Below are positions 40,258 through 51,334 of a DNA stretch of 64,000 bases, in pieces. Position numbers and translations under genes: made by a program. A model generated the notes under the pieces. The model was not told the origin of the DNA. It searched no databases and was given only the letters and a program-made list of their open reading frames with translations. Source of the DNA: Pseudomonadota bacterium (lineage in GTDB: Bacteria; Pseudomonadota; Gammaproteobacteria; Burkholderiales; Rhodocyclaceae); the NCBI GenBank assembly GCA_018262095.1, contig JAGTRW010000018.1, positions 1 to 64,000 on the forward strand, read 5' to 3'. How positions within the stretch are numbered: the stretch's first letter is position 1; every line of letters begins with the position of its first letter.

Positions 40258-40833
40258 TCACGGCAAAGTACTCTTGGGGTGCAACAGCCGCTGCGCCGCC
40301 TCGTAATCGCCGGCGCCAAGCTTGGGCCAGGCGAGCAGACAGCGGTCGATCGCGCGGTCGATCAGTTCGTGCTCTTCCTTGCGCGGCGCTTTTAAAACGT
40401 AGTTGATGACCTCGTTGCGCTCGCCGGGATGGCCGATCCCCAGACGCAAGCGCCAGAAGTCGGGGGTTGCCAAGTGCGCCTGAATGTCCTTGAGACCGTT
40501 GTGGCCGCCGTTGCCGCCGCCCTGTTTGAGGCGGATGGCGCCCGGCGGCAGGTCGAGCTCGTCATGCACGACCAGGATTTCCTGCGCTTCGATCTTGTAG
40601 AAGCGCGCCAGCGCGGCGACCGCCTGACCCGAGTGGTTCATGAAAGTGGACGGCTGCAACAGCCACCGGTCGCCGTCGCGCGCGACGCGGCCAAAGAACT
40701 TGCCCTGCGCCACCGGCGACACTTTGAGATCGCTCGCCAGTCGGTCGACAAACCAGAACCCGAGGTTATGACGGTTATCCTCGTACTCGTTGCCGGGGTT
40801 GCCGAGGCCGACGATCAGGCGCGGAGGAATCAT
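40258..40833 (-). CDS. pth: Peptidyl-tRNA hydrolase
   Basis: [38 protein letters not shown]. Confidence 0.96.
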   Translation of the reverse strand: MIPPRLIVGLGNPGNEYEDNRHNLGFWFVDRLASDLKVSPVAQGKFFGRVARDGDRWLLQPSTFMNHSGQAVAALARFYKIEAQEILVVHDELDLPPGAIRLKQGGGNGGHNGLKDIQAHLATPDFWRLRLGIGHPGERNEVINYVLKAPRKEEHELIDRAIDRCLLAWPKLGAGDYEAAQRLLHPKSTLP

Positions 40834-40911
40834 TGTGAGCTACCCTGAAAACTAAAAGCCGCCGCAGGCACCAAGGTACCGAACGGCGGCTGGTGATCCA
40901 GATGCGAAAGA

Positions 40912-41544
40912 TCAGGCGGCAGGAGCGGCAGGAGCAGCAGCGGCGGCTTCGCCCTCGGCCACAACTTCCTCAGCCGAGGCCTTCTTGAGCGAGATCGTCA
41001 CGACCACCGGGTCGTCGCCGCCGTGGATGTTCGACGCAACACCCTTCGGGAAAACCAGTTGCGAGACGTGGATCGAGTGACCGGCTTCGAGTTTCGAGAG
41101 GTCGACTTCGATAAACGACGGCAGATCCTGCGGCAGGCAGCTCACCTCGATTTCGACCAGCGACGGCGAAACGATGCCGCCGGACAGCTTGACGCCTGGC
41201 GCGTCTTCGGCGTTGATGAAGTGCAGCGGCACCTTCTGGTGAATCGCATGGGTGGCATCGACGCGCAGGAAATCGACGTGCAACACCAGCGGCCGGTAAG
41301 CGTGCATCTGCGAATCACGCAGCAGCACGGTTTCGGCTTTGCCATCGACCTTGATGGTCAGCACCGAAGCGTGAAACGCCTCTTTGCGCAGCGCCAGCAG
41401 CAGTTCGTTGTGCGGCAGTTCGATCATCAGCGGGGCAGCGGTTCCGCCATAAATGATGCCCGGTACCTTGTCAGCGTGACGCAGGCGGCGGCTCGCTCCG
41501 GACCCCTGCAGTGTGCGCTTTTGTGCGTTAAGTTCAAATTTCAT
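40912..41544 (-). CDS. rplY: 50S ribosomal protein L25/general stress protein Ctc
   Basis: [21 protein letters not shown]; Ala-rich C-terminus; downstream of prs. Confidence 0.95.
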   Translation of the reverse strand: MKFELNAQKRTLQGSGASRRLRHADKVPGIIYGGTAAPLMIELPHNELLLALRKEAFHASVLTIKVDGKAETVLLRDSQMHAYRPLVLHVDFLRVDATHAIHQKVPLHFINAEDAPGVKLSGGIVSPSLVEIEVSCLPQDLPSFIEVDLSKLEAGHSIHVSQLVFPKGVASNIHGGDDPVVVTISLKKASAEEVVAEGEAAAAAPAAPAA

Positions 41545-41600
41545 GAATTACTCCTGGTTGATGCAAACCCCGCCCGCGACCAGGCAGGGGGTTAAGAAAA

Positions 41601-42551
41601 CTATTCGATGAACAACGAGGAAACCGAATCCTCGTTGCTGATGCGGCGAATCGTCTCGGCCAACACATCGGCGACCGACAATTGACGAATTCGCGGCGAG
41701 GCCTGCGCTTCGGCACTGAGCGGAATGGTATCGGTAACGACCAGCTCGTCGAGCTCGGAATCGTTGATCCGGCTGACCGCCGCGCCGGACAGCACCGGGT
41801 GCACGCAGTAGGCGAGCACCTTCTTGGCGCCTTTGGCCTTGAGCGCGCCAGCCGCCTTGCACAGCGTTCCGGCGGTATCGACCATGTCGTCCATGATCAC
41901 GCAGGTGCGGCCGGCGACATCGCCGATGATGTTCATGACTTCCGAGACGTTGGCCTTCGGACGGCGCTTGTCGATGATCGCCAGGTCGCACTCGAGACGC
42001 TTGGCCAACGCGCGCGCGCGAACCACACCACCGACGTCCGGGGAGACGACCATCAGATTCTTGAAATCCTTTTTCCAGACGTCGGCGAGCATGATCGGCA
42101 ACGAATAGATGTTGTCGACCGGGATGTTGAAGAAGCCTTGGATCTGCTCGGCGTGCAGGTCCATCGTCAGCACCCGGTGCACGCCCGCGGCGGTCAGCAG
42201 GTCGGCGACCAGCTTGGCGGCGATCGGCACGCGCGCCGAGCGAACGCGTCGATCCTGACGCGAATAACCGAAGTAGGGGATCGCCGCGGTAATTCGCGTT
42301 GCCGACGCGCGCTTGAGCGCATCGACCATCACCAGCAGTTCCATCAGATTTTCGTTGGACGGCGCGCAGGTCGATTGCAGGATGAAGACATCCTTGCCGC
42401 GCACGTGCTCCTGAATTTCGACGGTAATTTCGCCATCCGAAAAACGGCCGACATTAGCGCGTCCGAGCGAAATATTGAGGCGTTTGACGACGTCGGCAGC
42501 CAACCTGGGGTTGGCATTACCGGTGAATACCATCAGGCTGTCGTAGGCCAT
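41601..42551 (-). CDS. prs: Ribose-phosphate pyrophosphokinase
   Basis: [49 protein letters not shown]. Confidence 0.97.
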   Translation of the reverse strand: MAYDSLMVFTGNANPRLAADVVKRLNISLGRANVGRFSDGEITVEIQEHVRGKDVFILQSTCAPSNENLMELLVMVDALKRASATRITAAIPYFGYSRQDRRVRSARVPIAAKLVADLLTAAGVHRVLTMDLHAEQIQGFFNIPVDNIYSLPIMLADVWKKDFKNLMVVSPDVGGVVRARALAKRLECDLAIIDKRRPKANVSEVMNIIGDVAGRTCVIMDDMVDTAGTLCKAAGALKAKGAKKVLAYCVHPVLSGAAVSRINDSELDELVVTDTIPLSAEAQASPRIRQLSVADVLAETIRRISNEDSVSSLFIE

Positions 42552-42626
42552 AGCGCGCATCCCCGACGCCGTGAGGGCGCCACATAGAATCGGGCAGACC
42601 CGCTGCCCGACTTGAAATAAACAGAA

Positions 42627-42703
42627 TGGCTGGGGAAGAAGGATTCGAACCTTCGAATGCCGGAATCAAAATCCGGTGCCTTAACCAACTTGGCGACTCC
42701 CCA
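42627..42703 (-). tRNA. tRNA-Gln (UUG)
   Basis: TGGGGAGTCGCCAAGTTGGTTAAGGCACCGGATTTTGATTCCGGCATTCGAAGGTTCGAATCCTTCTTCCCCAGCCA. Confidence 0.96.
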
Positions 42704-42841
42704 GCAGTCGCTCACTAAATGCGTCCTAGCAAGCGAGGCGCGGATTATACAGTGCTTTTTCCAAAAAAAACAGGGGCGCGAGAAGTCTATCAAAACAAGC
42801 CCGGTGCGCCGCACACAGGCCCGGCCTGACTGACGCGCAGG

Positions 42842-44494
42842 CTACGGCGTCAACAGGGTTTCGCGCATTTCGCGTTTGTTGATCTTGCCGACGCTGGTCT
42901 TGGCCAGCGCCTTGACGAAGCGCACCTGCAGCAGCTTGCCGTGACGCGAGATGCCGGTGCTTTCGATGAGGTGCGCAGAAAAATTGCGCACTGCATGCTC
43001 GCTGATCCGGCCCTCGCAGTCGGCTTTGAGCACCACCAGCGCCAGCGGGCGCTCGCCCCATTTCTCATCGGGAACGCCGATCACCGCCACTTCGAGAACG
43101 GCCTCGTGCTGGCCGATGACGTCTTCGAGCTGCAGCGACGAGGTCCACTCGCCGGCGGTCTTGATCACGTCCTTGATGCGGTCGGTGATCTTCACGTAAC
43201 CGCGCGCGTCGATGTTGCCGATGTCCTGGGTATGCAGATAGCCGCCCGCCCACAGTTCGGTCGACGCTTGCGCCGCCTTGAGATAGCCCTGGGTCAGCCA
43301 CGGCGAGCGCACCACCACTTCGCCGCTGGCGACACCGTCGTGCGCGACGTCGGCCATCTCCGGCGTCACCACGCGCAGATCGACGAGCGGCAGCGGCAAG
43401 CCGGTCTTGCTGCGCAGCGTCGCCTGCTGGTCGACCGGCAACTGCAGATCATCGCTCGAAAGGTGCGCGACCGACAGCACCGGACAGGTTTCGGACATGC
43501 CGTAACCGGTAAACACGTCGATGCCGCGCGCGAGCGCCGCGCGCGCCAGCGCCGGCGACATCGCCGAACCGCCGATCATCACCTTCCAGCCCGAAAGGTC
43601 GACGGCAGCGCTGGTCGGGTGGGAGAGCAGCATCTGCATGATCGGCGGAACGCAATGCGAGAAGCTCACCTTTTCCTTGGCGATCAGCTGCAGCAGCGCC
43701 GCCGGCAGATAGCGGCCGGGATAGACCTGCTTGAGACCGAGCAGCGTGGCGACGTAGGGCAAGCCCCAGGCATGCACGTGGAACATCGGCGTGATCGGCA
43801 TATAGACGTCTTCGCGGTGCAGCCGCCCCTGGCCGGCGGCAGTACCGACGCAGGTAGCGACGCCAAGCGTGTGCAGCACCAGTTGCCGGTGGCTGAAATA
43901 AACGCCCTTCGGCAGTCCGGTCGTTCCCGTCGTATAAAACACCGTCGCCTGCGCGTTCTCGTCGAAATCGGGAAAGTCGTACTGCGCGGAAGCGGCAGCG
44001 AGCAGCCCTTCGTATTCGGCGGCAAAACTGACCGGAGCATCGACCGGCGCCGCTTCGTCGTCGATCAGCACGAAGTGCTTGACGGTCGTCAGGCGCGATG
44101 CGATCGGCGCGAGCAACTCGAGGAAATCGCGGTTGATCAGCAGCACGTCGGCGCCGGCGTGATTGAGGGTGTACAGGATCTGCTCGGCCGAGAGGCGCAC
44201 ATTGACCGTCTGCAGCACCGCGCCCATCATCGGCACGGCAAAGAAACACTCGAGATAGCGGTGGCTGTCCCAGTCCATCATCGCCACGGTTTGCCCGGCT
44301 TCGACCCCCAACCCGGCGAGCCCGCTGGCCAGCCGCGCGATGCGCTCGCGCAAGGTCCGGTACGAGTAGCGCAGCTTGCCCTGGTAGGTAATCTCCTGGT
44401 CGGCAGCGGTAGCCAGCGGCGTGTGCAGCAGTTGCTTGATCAGCAGCGGATAGGCGTAGGCGTTCGGCGCACTCGGGATGATTTTCACGGACAT
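42842..44494 (-). CDS. Long-chain fatty acid--CoA ligase/AMP-binding protein
   Basis: FYTTGTTGLPKGVYFSHRQL, GYGMSETCPVLS, DRIKDVIKTAGEW. Confidence 0.92.
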   Translation of the reverse strand: MSVKIIPSAPNAYAYPLLIKQLLHTPLATAADQEITYQGKLRYSYRTLRERIARLASGLAGLGVEAGQTVAMMDWDSHRYLECFFAVPMMGAVLQTVNVRLSAEQILYTLNHAGADVLLINRDFLELLAPIASRLTTVKHFVLIDDEAAPVDAPVSFAAEYEGLLAAASAQYDFPDFDENAQATVFYTTGTTGLPKGVYFSHRQLVLHTLGVATCVGTAAGQGRLHREDVYMPITPMFHVHAWGLPYVATLLGLKQVYPGRYLPAALLQLIAKEKVSFSHCVPPIMQMLLSHPTSAAVDLSGWKVMIGGSAMSPALARAALARGIDVFTGYGMSETCPVLSVAHLSSDDLQLPVDQQATLRSKTGLPLPLVDLRVVTPEMADVAHDGVASGEVVVRSPWLTQGYLKAAQASTELWAGGYLHTQDIGNIDARGYVKITDRIKDVIKTAGEWTSSLQLEDVIGQHEAVLEVAVIGVPDEKWGERPLALVVLKADCEGRISEHAVRNFSAHLIESTGISRHGKLLQVRFVKALAKTSVGKINKREMRETLLTP

Positions 44495-44678
44495 GGAGGG
44501 GACTCGGTGGCGTTGATGGGTTGAGTGTTTGAATCGGTGGCGGCATTTTACCCCCACGATTCACTGCGGGAACGAATGAAACGTCTGAGCAGGCGACGCC
44601 GCATTTGTCAGTTTGGCATAAGCTCGCATTGATACAATCACCGCATTCTGCCTTCAACCCTCGTTCAAGAAAGACCGC

Positions 44679-45227
44679 ATGGCTCTCAACAACGTCCCAT
44701 CAGGCATTTCGCTACCCAACGATTTCAACGTCATCATCGAGATCCCGATGGACGCCGACCCGGTCAAATACGAGGTCGACAAGGCGAGCGGCGCAATTTT
44801 CGTCGACCGTTTCATGTCGACGGCGATGCACTACCCGTGCAACTACGGCTACATCCCGCACACCATCTCCGACGACGGCGACCCGGTCGATGTGCTGGTG
44901 CTGGCGCAGTTCGCGCTGCCGCCGGGCGTCGTCGTTCGCTGCCGGCCGATCGGCATCCTCGACATGGAAGACGAAGCCGGCGGCGACGGCAAGGTGCTCG
45001 CCGTTCCCGTCGACCAACTGACGACGATGTATCGCCAGGTCCTCAGCACGCGCGACGTGCAGCCGATGATCCTCGACCAGATCGCGCATTTCTTCGCGCA
45101 CTACAAGGATCTGGAACCCGGCAAGTTCGTCAAGCTCAGGGGCTGGCTCGGCGTCGAAGAAGCCAAACAGGAGATCATGGCCGGCGTCGCGCGCTTCGAG
45201 GCTGCCAAGGAAAAACCGGCGTACTGA
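44679..45227 (+). CDS. ppa: Inorganic diphosphatase
   Basis: VIIEIPMDADPVKYEVDK, YGYIPHTISDDGDPVDVLVL. Confidence 0.96.
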   Translation: MALNNVPSGISLPNDFNVIIEIPMDADPVKYEVDKASGAIFVDRFMSTAMHYPCNYGYIPHTISDDGDPVDVLVLAQFALPPGVVVRCRPIGILDMEDEAGGDGKVLAVPVDQLTTMYRQVLSTRDVQPMILDQIAHFFAHYKDLEPGKFVKLRGWLGVEEAKQEIMAGVARFEAAKEKPAY

Positions 45228-45233
45228 CCGTCC

Positions 45234-46094
45234 TTACTCGGCGAGCGCGCACAGCGGATGGCGCTCGAGCCCGGCAGCGACCCAGCCGACCATCGTCGCC
45301 GGAAGCGCGCTGACCACCGCCTGCGCCGCTTGCTGATGCGAGAACTCGGCGAAGACGCAGGCGCCGGAGCCGCTCATTCGCGCGTCGCCGTAGGCAGCAA
45401 GCCAGTGCAGATAGTCGGCGACGACCGGAAAGCGCGCCACGGCGACCGCCTGCAGGTCGTTGCTGCCAACGCCCGGCGCCCAGTCGGCAGCAAGCATCGC
45501 CGGCGTGTCGCGCACAAGTTCGGGGGCGCCGAAAATCGCCGCGGTCGGCACCGCCACCGGCGGTTCGAGAACGACGTACCAGGCCGGCGGCAAGTCGAGC
45601 GGCTGCAGCGCTTCGCCGACGCCTTCGGCAAAAGCGTTGCGGCCGCCGACGAAGACCGGAACGTCGGCGCCCAGCGTCAGCCCGATCTGCTGCAGGCGCT
45701 GACGCGGCAGTCCGAGTTGCCACAGGTGGTTGAGCGCGAGCAGCACGGTCGCCGCGTCGGAGCTGCCGCCGCCCAGCCCGCCGCCCATCGGCAAGCGCTT
45801 GTCGACGGCAATTTCGACGCCCTGGCGGCAACCGGTCTCGCGCTGCAGCAGCCGCGCGGCGCGCACCGTCAGGTCGCTTTCAGGCGCAACGCCTGGCAAC
45901 GGCGTCGCCAGCCGAACGTCGCCGTCAGCGCGCGATGAAAAGCGCAGCGCGTCGCCGTGATCGACCAGGCGGAACACCGTTTGCAGCAGATGGTAACCGT
46001 CGGCGCGACGGCCGACGACGTGCAGGAAAAGGTTGAGTTTGGCCGGCGCCGGGTAGACGCTGTGCCAGTCCCACGAACGGGTGATGGCTTTCAT
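45234..46094 (-). CDS. ispE: 4-diphosphocytidyl-2-C-methyl-D-erythritol kinase
   Basis: [46 protein letters not shown]. Confidence 0.96.
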   Translation of the reverse strand: MKAITRSWDWHSVYPAPAKLNLFLHVVGRRADGYHLLQTVFRLVDHGDALRFSSRADGDVRLATPLPGVAPESDLTVRAARLLQRETGCRQGVEIAVDKRLPMGGGLGGGSSDAATVLLALNHLWQLGLPRQRLQQIGLTLGADVPVFVGGRNAFAEGVGEALQPLDLPPAWYVVLEPPVAVPTAAIFGAPELVRDTPAMLAADWAPGVGSNDLQAVAVARFPVVADYLHWLAAYGDARMSGSGACVFAEFSHQQAAQAVVSALPATMVGWVAAGLERHPLCALAE

Positions 46095-46726
46095 AAGGGA
46101 TCCTTGGCAGACGGCAGCGCGGTCGGCAGAGCAATCCACTCGTCGATTCGCAAACGCAGTTCGAGACCGTCGTCGCGCTGCGCAAAGAGGCGGCTGGGCG
46201 GCGATTGCGGCTCGTCGCTGTCGTATTCGTAGTCGATTCGCCAGCCGTCGTGGCGCAGGCGCAGCGGCCGTCCGCTGTCGTCGAGTTCAAGGCTGCCGCC
46301 GGCGCCGCGCCCGCGCACCCAGTCGGTGAGCTGCGCGAGCGGCAACGGGTAGCCGAGCACCTGGCGCGTCAGCGCTTCGCTGTCGGCCGCGGCATAGACC
46401 TGACCGTCGCTCATCGTCAGTTGCGCGCCGCGCGCGCTGGTGGTGATTTGCGCGAGACCCTGGCCGAACGGCGAGGCGAGCAGCAGTTCGTCGTCGGCGC
46501 CGGAATGGTGCCAACTCAGCCGCCCGGAGTAGTTCTTGTCTTCATGGCGCAGCGAGAACCGCGCCTCGAGCGAAAAATCGTCGAGCGCGTCGCGCCGCGC
46601 CGCGCCAGCGGTTCCCGGCGACGAAGGCAGGACGGCGCAAGCAGCGCACAGCGTGCCGAGCAAGGCGGCCGCCAATAGCCGCCAGAAAGCGCGCTGAAAG
46701 CGCGTCAAAAGGTCGTTCCAGAGCAT
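46091..46726 (-). CDS. lolB: Outer-membrane lipoprotein LolB
   Basis: Lipobox [40 protein letters not shown] overlap with ispE. Confidence 0.9.
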   Translation of the reverse strand: MLWNDLLTRFQRAFWRLLAAALLGTLCAACAVLPSSPGTAGAARRDALDDFSLEARFSLRHEDKNYSGRLSWHHSGADDELLLASPFGQGLAQITTSARGAQLTMSDGQVYAAADSEALTRQVLGYPLPLAQLTDWVRGRGAGGSLELDDSGRPLRLRHDGWRIDYEYDSDEPQSPPSRLFAQRDDGLELRLRIDEWIALPTALPSAKDPL

Positions 46727-46731
46727 GCGGT

Positions 46732-48477
46732 TCAGCGCGCGAACTTCTTGACGGCGTCGGCCAGCGTCTCGTTGTCCGGGTATTTTTTCTGCGCCTCAAG
46801 CAGGACTCGCCGCGCGTCGTCGCCGCGTCCGAGCGCCGACAGCACCTCGCCCAGATGCGCCGCGATTTCCGGATCGTCGCGCTGCGCATAGGCGCGTTCG
46901 AGCTGGCTCAACGCGCCGGCGAGGTCGCCCTGGCGGTAAAGCACCCAGCCCAGACTGTCGATGATGAAGGTGTCGTCGGGAGACAGCGTCAGCGCCTTTT
47001 CGATCAGCTCGCGCGCTTCGGGCAGGCGCAGATTGCGATCGGCGTACGAATAGCCCAGCGCGTTGTAGGCTTGGGCGCTGTCCGGACGCAACTCGATCAG
47101 CTTGCGCAAACGCGATTCGAGGAGCTCCATTCGCCCGAGCTTTTCGGCGAGCAGCGCACTCTCGTAAAGCAGATCGGGCTGTTCAGGCTCCTTGGCGAGC
47201 GCCTGTTCGAGCAGATCGAGCGCCGCCTGCGTCTGCTTGGCGTCGCGCAGCAGCGCCGCTTCGGCGATCAGCAGCTGGACGCGCTCGGCGGGCGTCGCGC
47301 TGCGCGCCTGCTGCAGCTGGCTGCGCGCCGCATCAAGCTGACCCTGAGCGGCAAACAGGTGGGCGCGGCGGATCTGCGCCGCGAGGTGCTGTTCGCCGGC
47401 GCCGACGTTGGCGTAATAGGCCAGCGCCTCGTCGTTGCGCTTGGCGTCTTCGGCCAGCTGACCGAGGTAATAGTAGGCCAGGCTCTTGTCCGGAACATTG
47501 AGCGTCAGCAAATGCTTGAGTTGCGCTTCGGCGAAGGCGCGGTCGTTCTGCTGCAGCGCCAGCATCGCCGCCGGGTAGACGACCTCGGGACTGTCCGGAA
47601 AGTCCTTGAGCAACTGGTCGAAATGGCGCCTGGCTTCGCCATACTGACGCTCGCCGATCAGCACCCGCGCCAGGACCAACTCGAGGTCGCGCGCTTTCGG
47701 GTTACGCTCGAGGAATCCCTGCATCAGGCTGATCGCTTCGCTCGGCGATTCGCGCAACAGCAGCTGCACTTCGAGCAGCGCCGCCATTTCCCAATCGGGA
47801 CGCAACTCGAGCGCACGCCGAATCTCGGTCAGCGCGCGTTCGCGCAGCCCCGCCGAGCTCGCCGCCATGGCCACCGAATAGTGCGCTTCGGCGATGCCGA
47901 AGAAAGGCTGACAGACCTTGTCGATCAAGCGGAAAACGGCCACCCGATCGGGATTGCGCGCGAACATTCGGTTGAGTCCGAGCAGGTTCTCGGCCAGCGC
48001 GTTGCGGTCGGACTCGAGCATGCGAACCAGCGTTGGCGCCAGCTCGTCGAGCTGATTGGAAAGGATCATGACGCTGACCAGCAACTGTTGCGCGCGCTTC
48101 GATTCGGGCTCGACATCGACCCACAGCCGCGCAGCCTCGAGCGCCAGGTCGAAACGGCGCGCGTAGCCGGCGACTTCGACCGTTCGTTCGAGCACTTTCG
48201 GGTCGCGCGTGCGCAAGGCGAGATCGGCGTAGGCCGAGCTCGCCAGTTGCACATCGCCGCGCTGCAGCGCGATTTCGGCGAGCAGCACCTGATAGACGAG
48301 CTGGCCGGGCTGATCGGCGTAGTTGGCATCGCCGGCGCGCGGCGCGGCGGCGTCAGGTCGCTTGACCTCACGTGCCGCCGGCTTGCGCGCGACAGTCATG
48401 CCGTCGGCGGCCAGTGCGGACAGGCTGAAGGCCAGGATTAGCGCGGCGAAAGAGAGAGTCGGTCGAATGTGTGTCAT
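46732..48477 (-). CDS. Tetratricopeptide-repeat protein
   Basis: Signal peptide and multiple TPRs; upstream of lolB as in other betaproteobacteria. Confidence 0.88.
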   Translation of the reverse strand: MTHIRPTLSFAALILAFSLSALAADGMTVARKPAAREVKRPDAAAPRAGDANYADQPGQLVYQVLLAEIALQRGDVQLASSAYADLALRTRDPKVLERTVEVAGYARRFDLALEAARLWVDVEPESKRAQQLLVSVMILSNQLDELAPTLVRMLESDRNALAENLLGLNRMFARNPDRVAVFRLIDKVCQPFFGIAEAHYSVAMAASSAGLRERALTEIRRALELRPDWEMAALLEVQLLLRESPSEAISLMQGFLERNPKARDLELVLARVLIGERQYGEARRHFDQLLKDFPDSPEVVYPAAMLALQQNDRAFAEAQLKHLLTLNVPDKSLAYYYLGQLAEDAKRNDEALAYYANVGAGEQHLAAQIRRAHLFAAQGQLDAARSQLQQARSATPAERVQLLIAEAALLRDAKQTQAALDLLEQALAKEPEQPDLLYESALLAEKLGRMELLESRLRKLIELRPDSAQAYNALGYSYADRNLRLPEARELIEKALTLSPDDTFIIDSLGWVLYRQGDLAGALSQLERAYAQRDDPEIAAHLGEVLSALGRGDDARRVLLEAQKKYPDNETLADAVKKFAR

Positions 48478-48572
48478 GGATTCCTTGCATTGCTCGGTCA
48501 AATCACGTGAGCTTGGAGCACTTTGCGGCATAATGGTTTTATGCATGTTATGGACTTTTGCCGGTAGCAGCA

Positions 48573-49400
48573 ATGCCAGAACTCCCTGAAGTCGAAGTCA
48601 GCCGCCTCGGATTGTTGCCTTTCATCGCCGGGCAAACCATCGCCGGCGCCATTTTTCGCACGCCCAAGCTGCGCCACGAGCTGCCGCCAGGCCTCGTCGC
48701 GCGCCTTAGCGGCCTGCGCGTCGACGCCATTTTGCGGCGCGGCAAGTATCTGCTCTTCGACTGCCAGAGCGCGCATGGTGGCGGCTGGCTGATCCTGCAC
48801 CTGGGCATGTCGGGCAGTCTGCGGCTGATCGCGCCGGCAACCCCGGCGCAGAAGCACGACCACGTCGACCTCATCTTTGCCAAGACCAGCTTGCGCCTGC
48901 GCGACCCTCGCCGCTTCGGCACGCTGCTCTGGCACGAAGGCGACGGCGTCGAAGCTCACCCGCTGCTGGCCAGCCTCGGGATCGAACCCTTGAGCGATGA
49001 TTTCGACGGCGACTGGCTGTTCAGACAGACGCGTAAACGCAACGCGCCGATCAAGCCGCTGCTGATGGACAGCCACCTGGTCGTCGGCATCGGCAACATC
49101 TACGCCGCGGAGAGTCTGTTCCGCGCCGGCATTTCGCCGCTGCGCGCGGCCAACCGGATCAGCCGAAAACGCTATCAGATTCTCGTCGCGGCGATCCGCG
49201 CGACGCTCGAAGACTCGATCGCCGCAGGCGGTGCTAGCGTTCGCGACTACGTCCATAGCGACGGCGGCGCCGGCAGCTTCCAGCTGTCCTGCGCCGTCTA
49301 TGATCGCGCAGCCGAGCCCTGCCCGAGCTGCGGGCAGCCGGTTCGCGCGCTACGCCAGGCCGGCCGATCGACCTTCTACTGCCCGCGCTGCCAGCGCTGA
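48573..49400 (+). CDS. mutM: Formamidopyrimidine-DNA glycosylase
   Basis: MPELPEVEVSRLGL, HLGMSGSL, zinc finger CPSCGQPVRALRQAGRSTFYCPRCQR. Confidence 0.97.
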   Translation: MPELPEVEVSRLGLLPFIAGQTIAGAIFRTPKLRHELPPGLVARLSGLRVDAILRRGKYLLFDCQSAHGGGWLILHLGMSGSLRLIAPATPAQKHDHVDLIFAKTSLRLRDPRRFGTLLWHEGDGVEAHPLLASLGIEPLSDDFDGDWLFRQTRKRNAPIKPLLMDSHLVVGIGNIYAAESLFRAGISPLRAANRISRKRYQILVAAIRATLEDSIAAGGASVRDYVHSDGGAGSFQLSCAVYDRAAEPCPSCGQPVRALRQAGRSTFYCPRCQR

Positions 49401-49405
49401 ACCTG

Positions 49406-51244
49406 CTACACCGATGTCGCGACCACTCGATCGCCCATGGCCAATTCATCGCCAACGCTTTTCCAGACCTCGTCGGGCCAATTGCCAATCCATGCCGGCA
49501 GGGCTTGCGCCGGCATCGGGCGGGCGATGCCATAGCCCTGCACCAGCGCGCACCCCAAGTCGAGCAACGACCTGGCATGGGCGATCGTTTCAACCCCTTC
49601 GGCGATCACCGTGCGCTCAAAGGCCGCGGCCAATCCGATCACCCCGGAAATAATGGCCTTGTCGCCCGCATCGACCATCATATTGCTGACAAAGGAGCGA
49701 TCGATTTTGAGCGTATCGGCCGAAAGCCGGCGCAGATAGGTCAGCGAGGAATAGCCGGTACCAAAGTCGTCGAGCGAAAAACCGACGCCCAATTCGCGGC
49801 ACGCGACGATGATTTGCTCGACCCGGACGACGTCTTCCAGTGCCGAGGTTTCAAGCAGCTCGATTTCAAGGCGACCGGGGGGAATCGCCGGGTGCTCGGC
49901 GAGCGAGGCTTGCAGACGAACCATGAAATTGGGCTCAAGCAAATGCTGCGCCGCGATGTTGACGCTGATCGCCAGATCAAGCCCCGCCTCGCGCCAACGA
50001 TCCATTTGCGCCAGCGCTTCGCCGATCACCCAGTAACCCAGATCGATCATCACCACGTGGTCCTCGATCATCGGCAGAAAAGCCCCCGGAGGCAATACGC
50101 CGCGCTCAGGGTGCTGCCAGCGGATCAAGGCCTCGGCGCCGACGACCTGCATCCGTCTAAGGTCAACCTTGGGCTGGTAATCGAGGAAAAATTCGCCACG
50201 CGCCAGCGCCATGCGCAGCTTGTCGATCGTTTCCCGCTTGGCGCGCACCCGCTTGTCGCTCTCTGGATCGAAACGGCGGAACAGCCCTTTGCCGCCTTGC
50301 TTGGCCAAAATCATCGCCTGCAAGGCATGGCGCAGCAAGGTGTCTGAATCAGCATCGTCGCGCGGGTAGGCCGTCACCCCGATCGTCGCCGACAAGGTCA
50401 CGGCAGCGGTGTCCGAAATGAACGGCTCGGCAAGCCGTGCCTGCAAATCGACCAGAAAGCGATTGACCTCGTCGTCGCTGCGGGTTCCCAGCACGAGCAG
50501 CGCAAATTCGTCGCTGCCGATCCGCACCAGGGTATCGCCGCCGCGCAGACATCGGCGCAGGCACTCGGCCGTGTTGATCAGCAGGTGGTCGCCAACCGTC
50601 CGGCCATAGGTTTCGTCAAGGACAGAAAAATCGTCGATATCGAGGTAGCAGACGACCATCCAGCAACCGGTCAATTGCGCCTGGAGCAGACCCTGTCGCA
50701 TGCGCTCGTCGAGCAGTGTCCGATTGGGCAAGCCGGTCAAGGCATCGTAGTGCACCGACAATTCGAGTTGCTGGCGATGCTCCTTGGTCGCCAAGCGCAA
50801 CTGCTCTTGCGCTTTCCGGCGTTCGCTGGTGTCCTGCAAGATCAGGATTTGCGCGCGACAGCCCGGGGTGTCGAAGCGCTGAACGACGCCCTCGGTTTCG
50901 ATCCAGGAGCCATCGCCATGCTGAAATCGCAACAGCCCGGTCGCTACCGCCTCGGTGGCACCGCCGGAGAGCTCGCGGGCCAGCGAATAAAGCGCTTCAC
51001 GTTGCCCACTCTCGACGGCAAAGCCCAGCGGCTGTTCGAACCAATGTTGCGCCGAATAGCCGAGGCTCCGGCGGCAAGCCGCATTGACTTCCAGAACTCG
51101 CCAGTTGGCGGGGTCATAGACCATCAGCAGCAACGGGCTTTCTTCAAACAGCACGCGGTTGCGCGACTCGCTCTGCGCCAACGCCCGCTCGAGCTTGGCG
51201 AGCTCAAAGCGGTGCGTCGGGATCTCGCCGAACTCATCCATCAA
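49406..51244 (-). CDS. PAS-GGDEF-EAL protein
   Basis: LTGLPNRTLLDERM...RIGSDEFALLVLG (degenerate GGDEF), EAL motif present as GAEALIRWQHPERG. Confidence 0.93.
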   Translation of the reverse strand: MMDEFGEIPTHRFELAKLERALAQSESRNRVLFEESPLLLMVYDPANWRVLEVNAACRRSLGYSAQHWFEQPLGFAVESGQREALYSLARELSGGATEAVATGLLRFQHGDGSWIETEGVVQRFDTPGCRAQILILQDTSERRKAQEQLRLATKEHRQQLELSVHYDALTGLPNRTLLDERMRQGLLQAQLTGCWMVVCYLDIDDFSVLDETYGRTVGDHLLINTAECLRRCLRGGDTLVRIGSDEFALLVLGTRSDDEVNRFLVDLQARLAEPFISDTAAVTLSATIGVTAYPRDDADSDTLLRHALQAMILAKQGGKGLFRRFDPESDKRVRAKRETIDKLRMALARGEFFLDYQPKVDLRRMQVVGAEALIRWQHPERGVLPPGAFLPMIEDHVVMIDLGYWVIGEALAQMDRWREAGLDLAISVNIAAQHLLEPNFMVRLQASLAEHPAIPPGRLEIELLETSALEDVVRVEQIIVACRELGVGFSLDDFGTGYSSLTYLRRLSADTLKIDRSFVSNMMVDAGDKAIISGVIGLAAAFERTVIAEGVETIAHARSLLDLGCALVQGYGIARPMPAQALPAWIGNWPDEVWKSVGDELAMGDRVVATSV

Positions 51245-51334
51245 AACCTCTCAATGCTCTTTCATCACCGACCCAACGAAAGCCGTCACCAGGACGAAGC
51301 GACCGACCCCGCCGTCAGCCACCCGGCCCAACGG

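Noticed and set aside
40857-40891. AGCCGCCG...CGGCGGCT inverted repeat between rplY and pth
   Set aside because: No T run and ordinary for GC-rich intergenic DNA; insufficient support for a terminator call.
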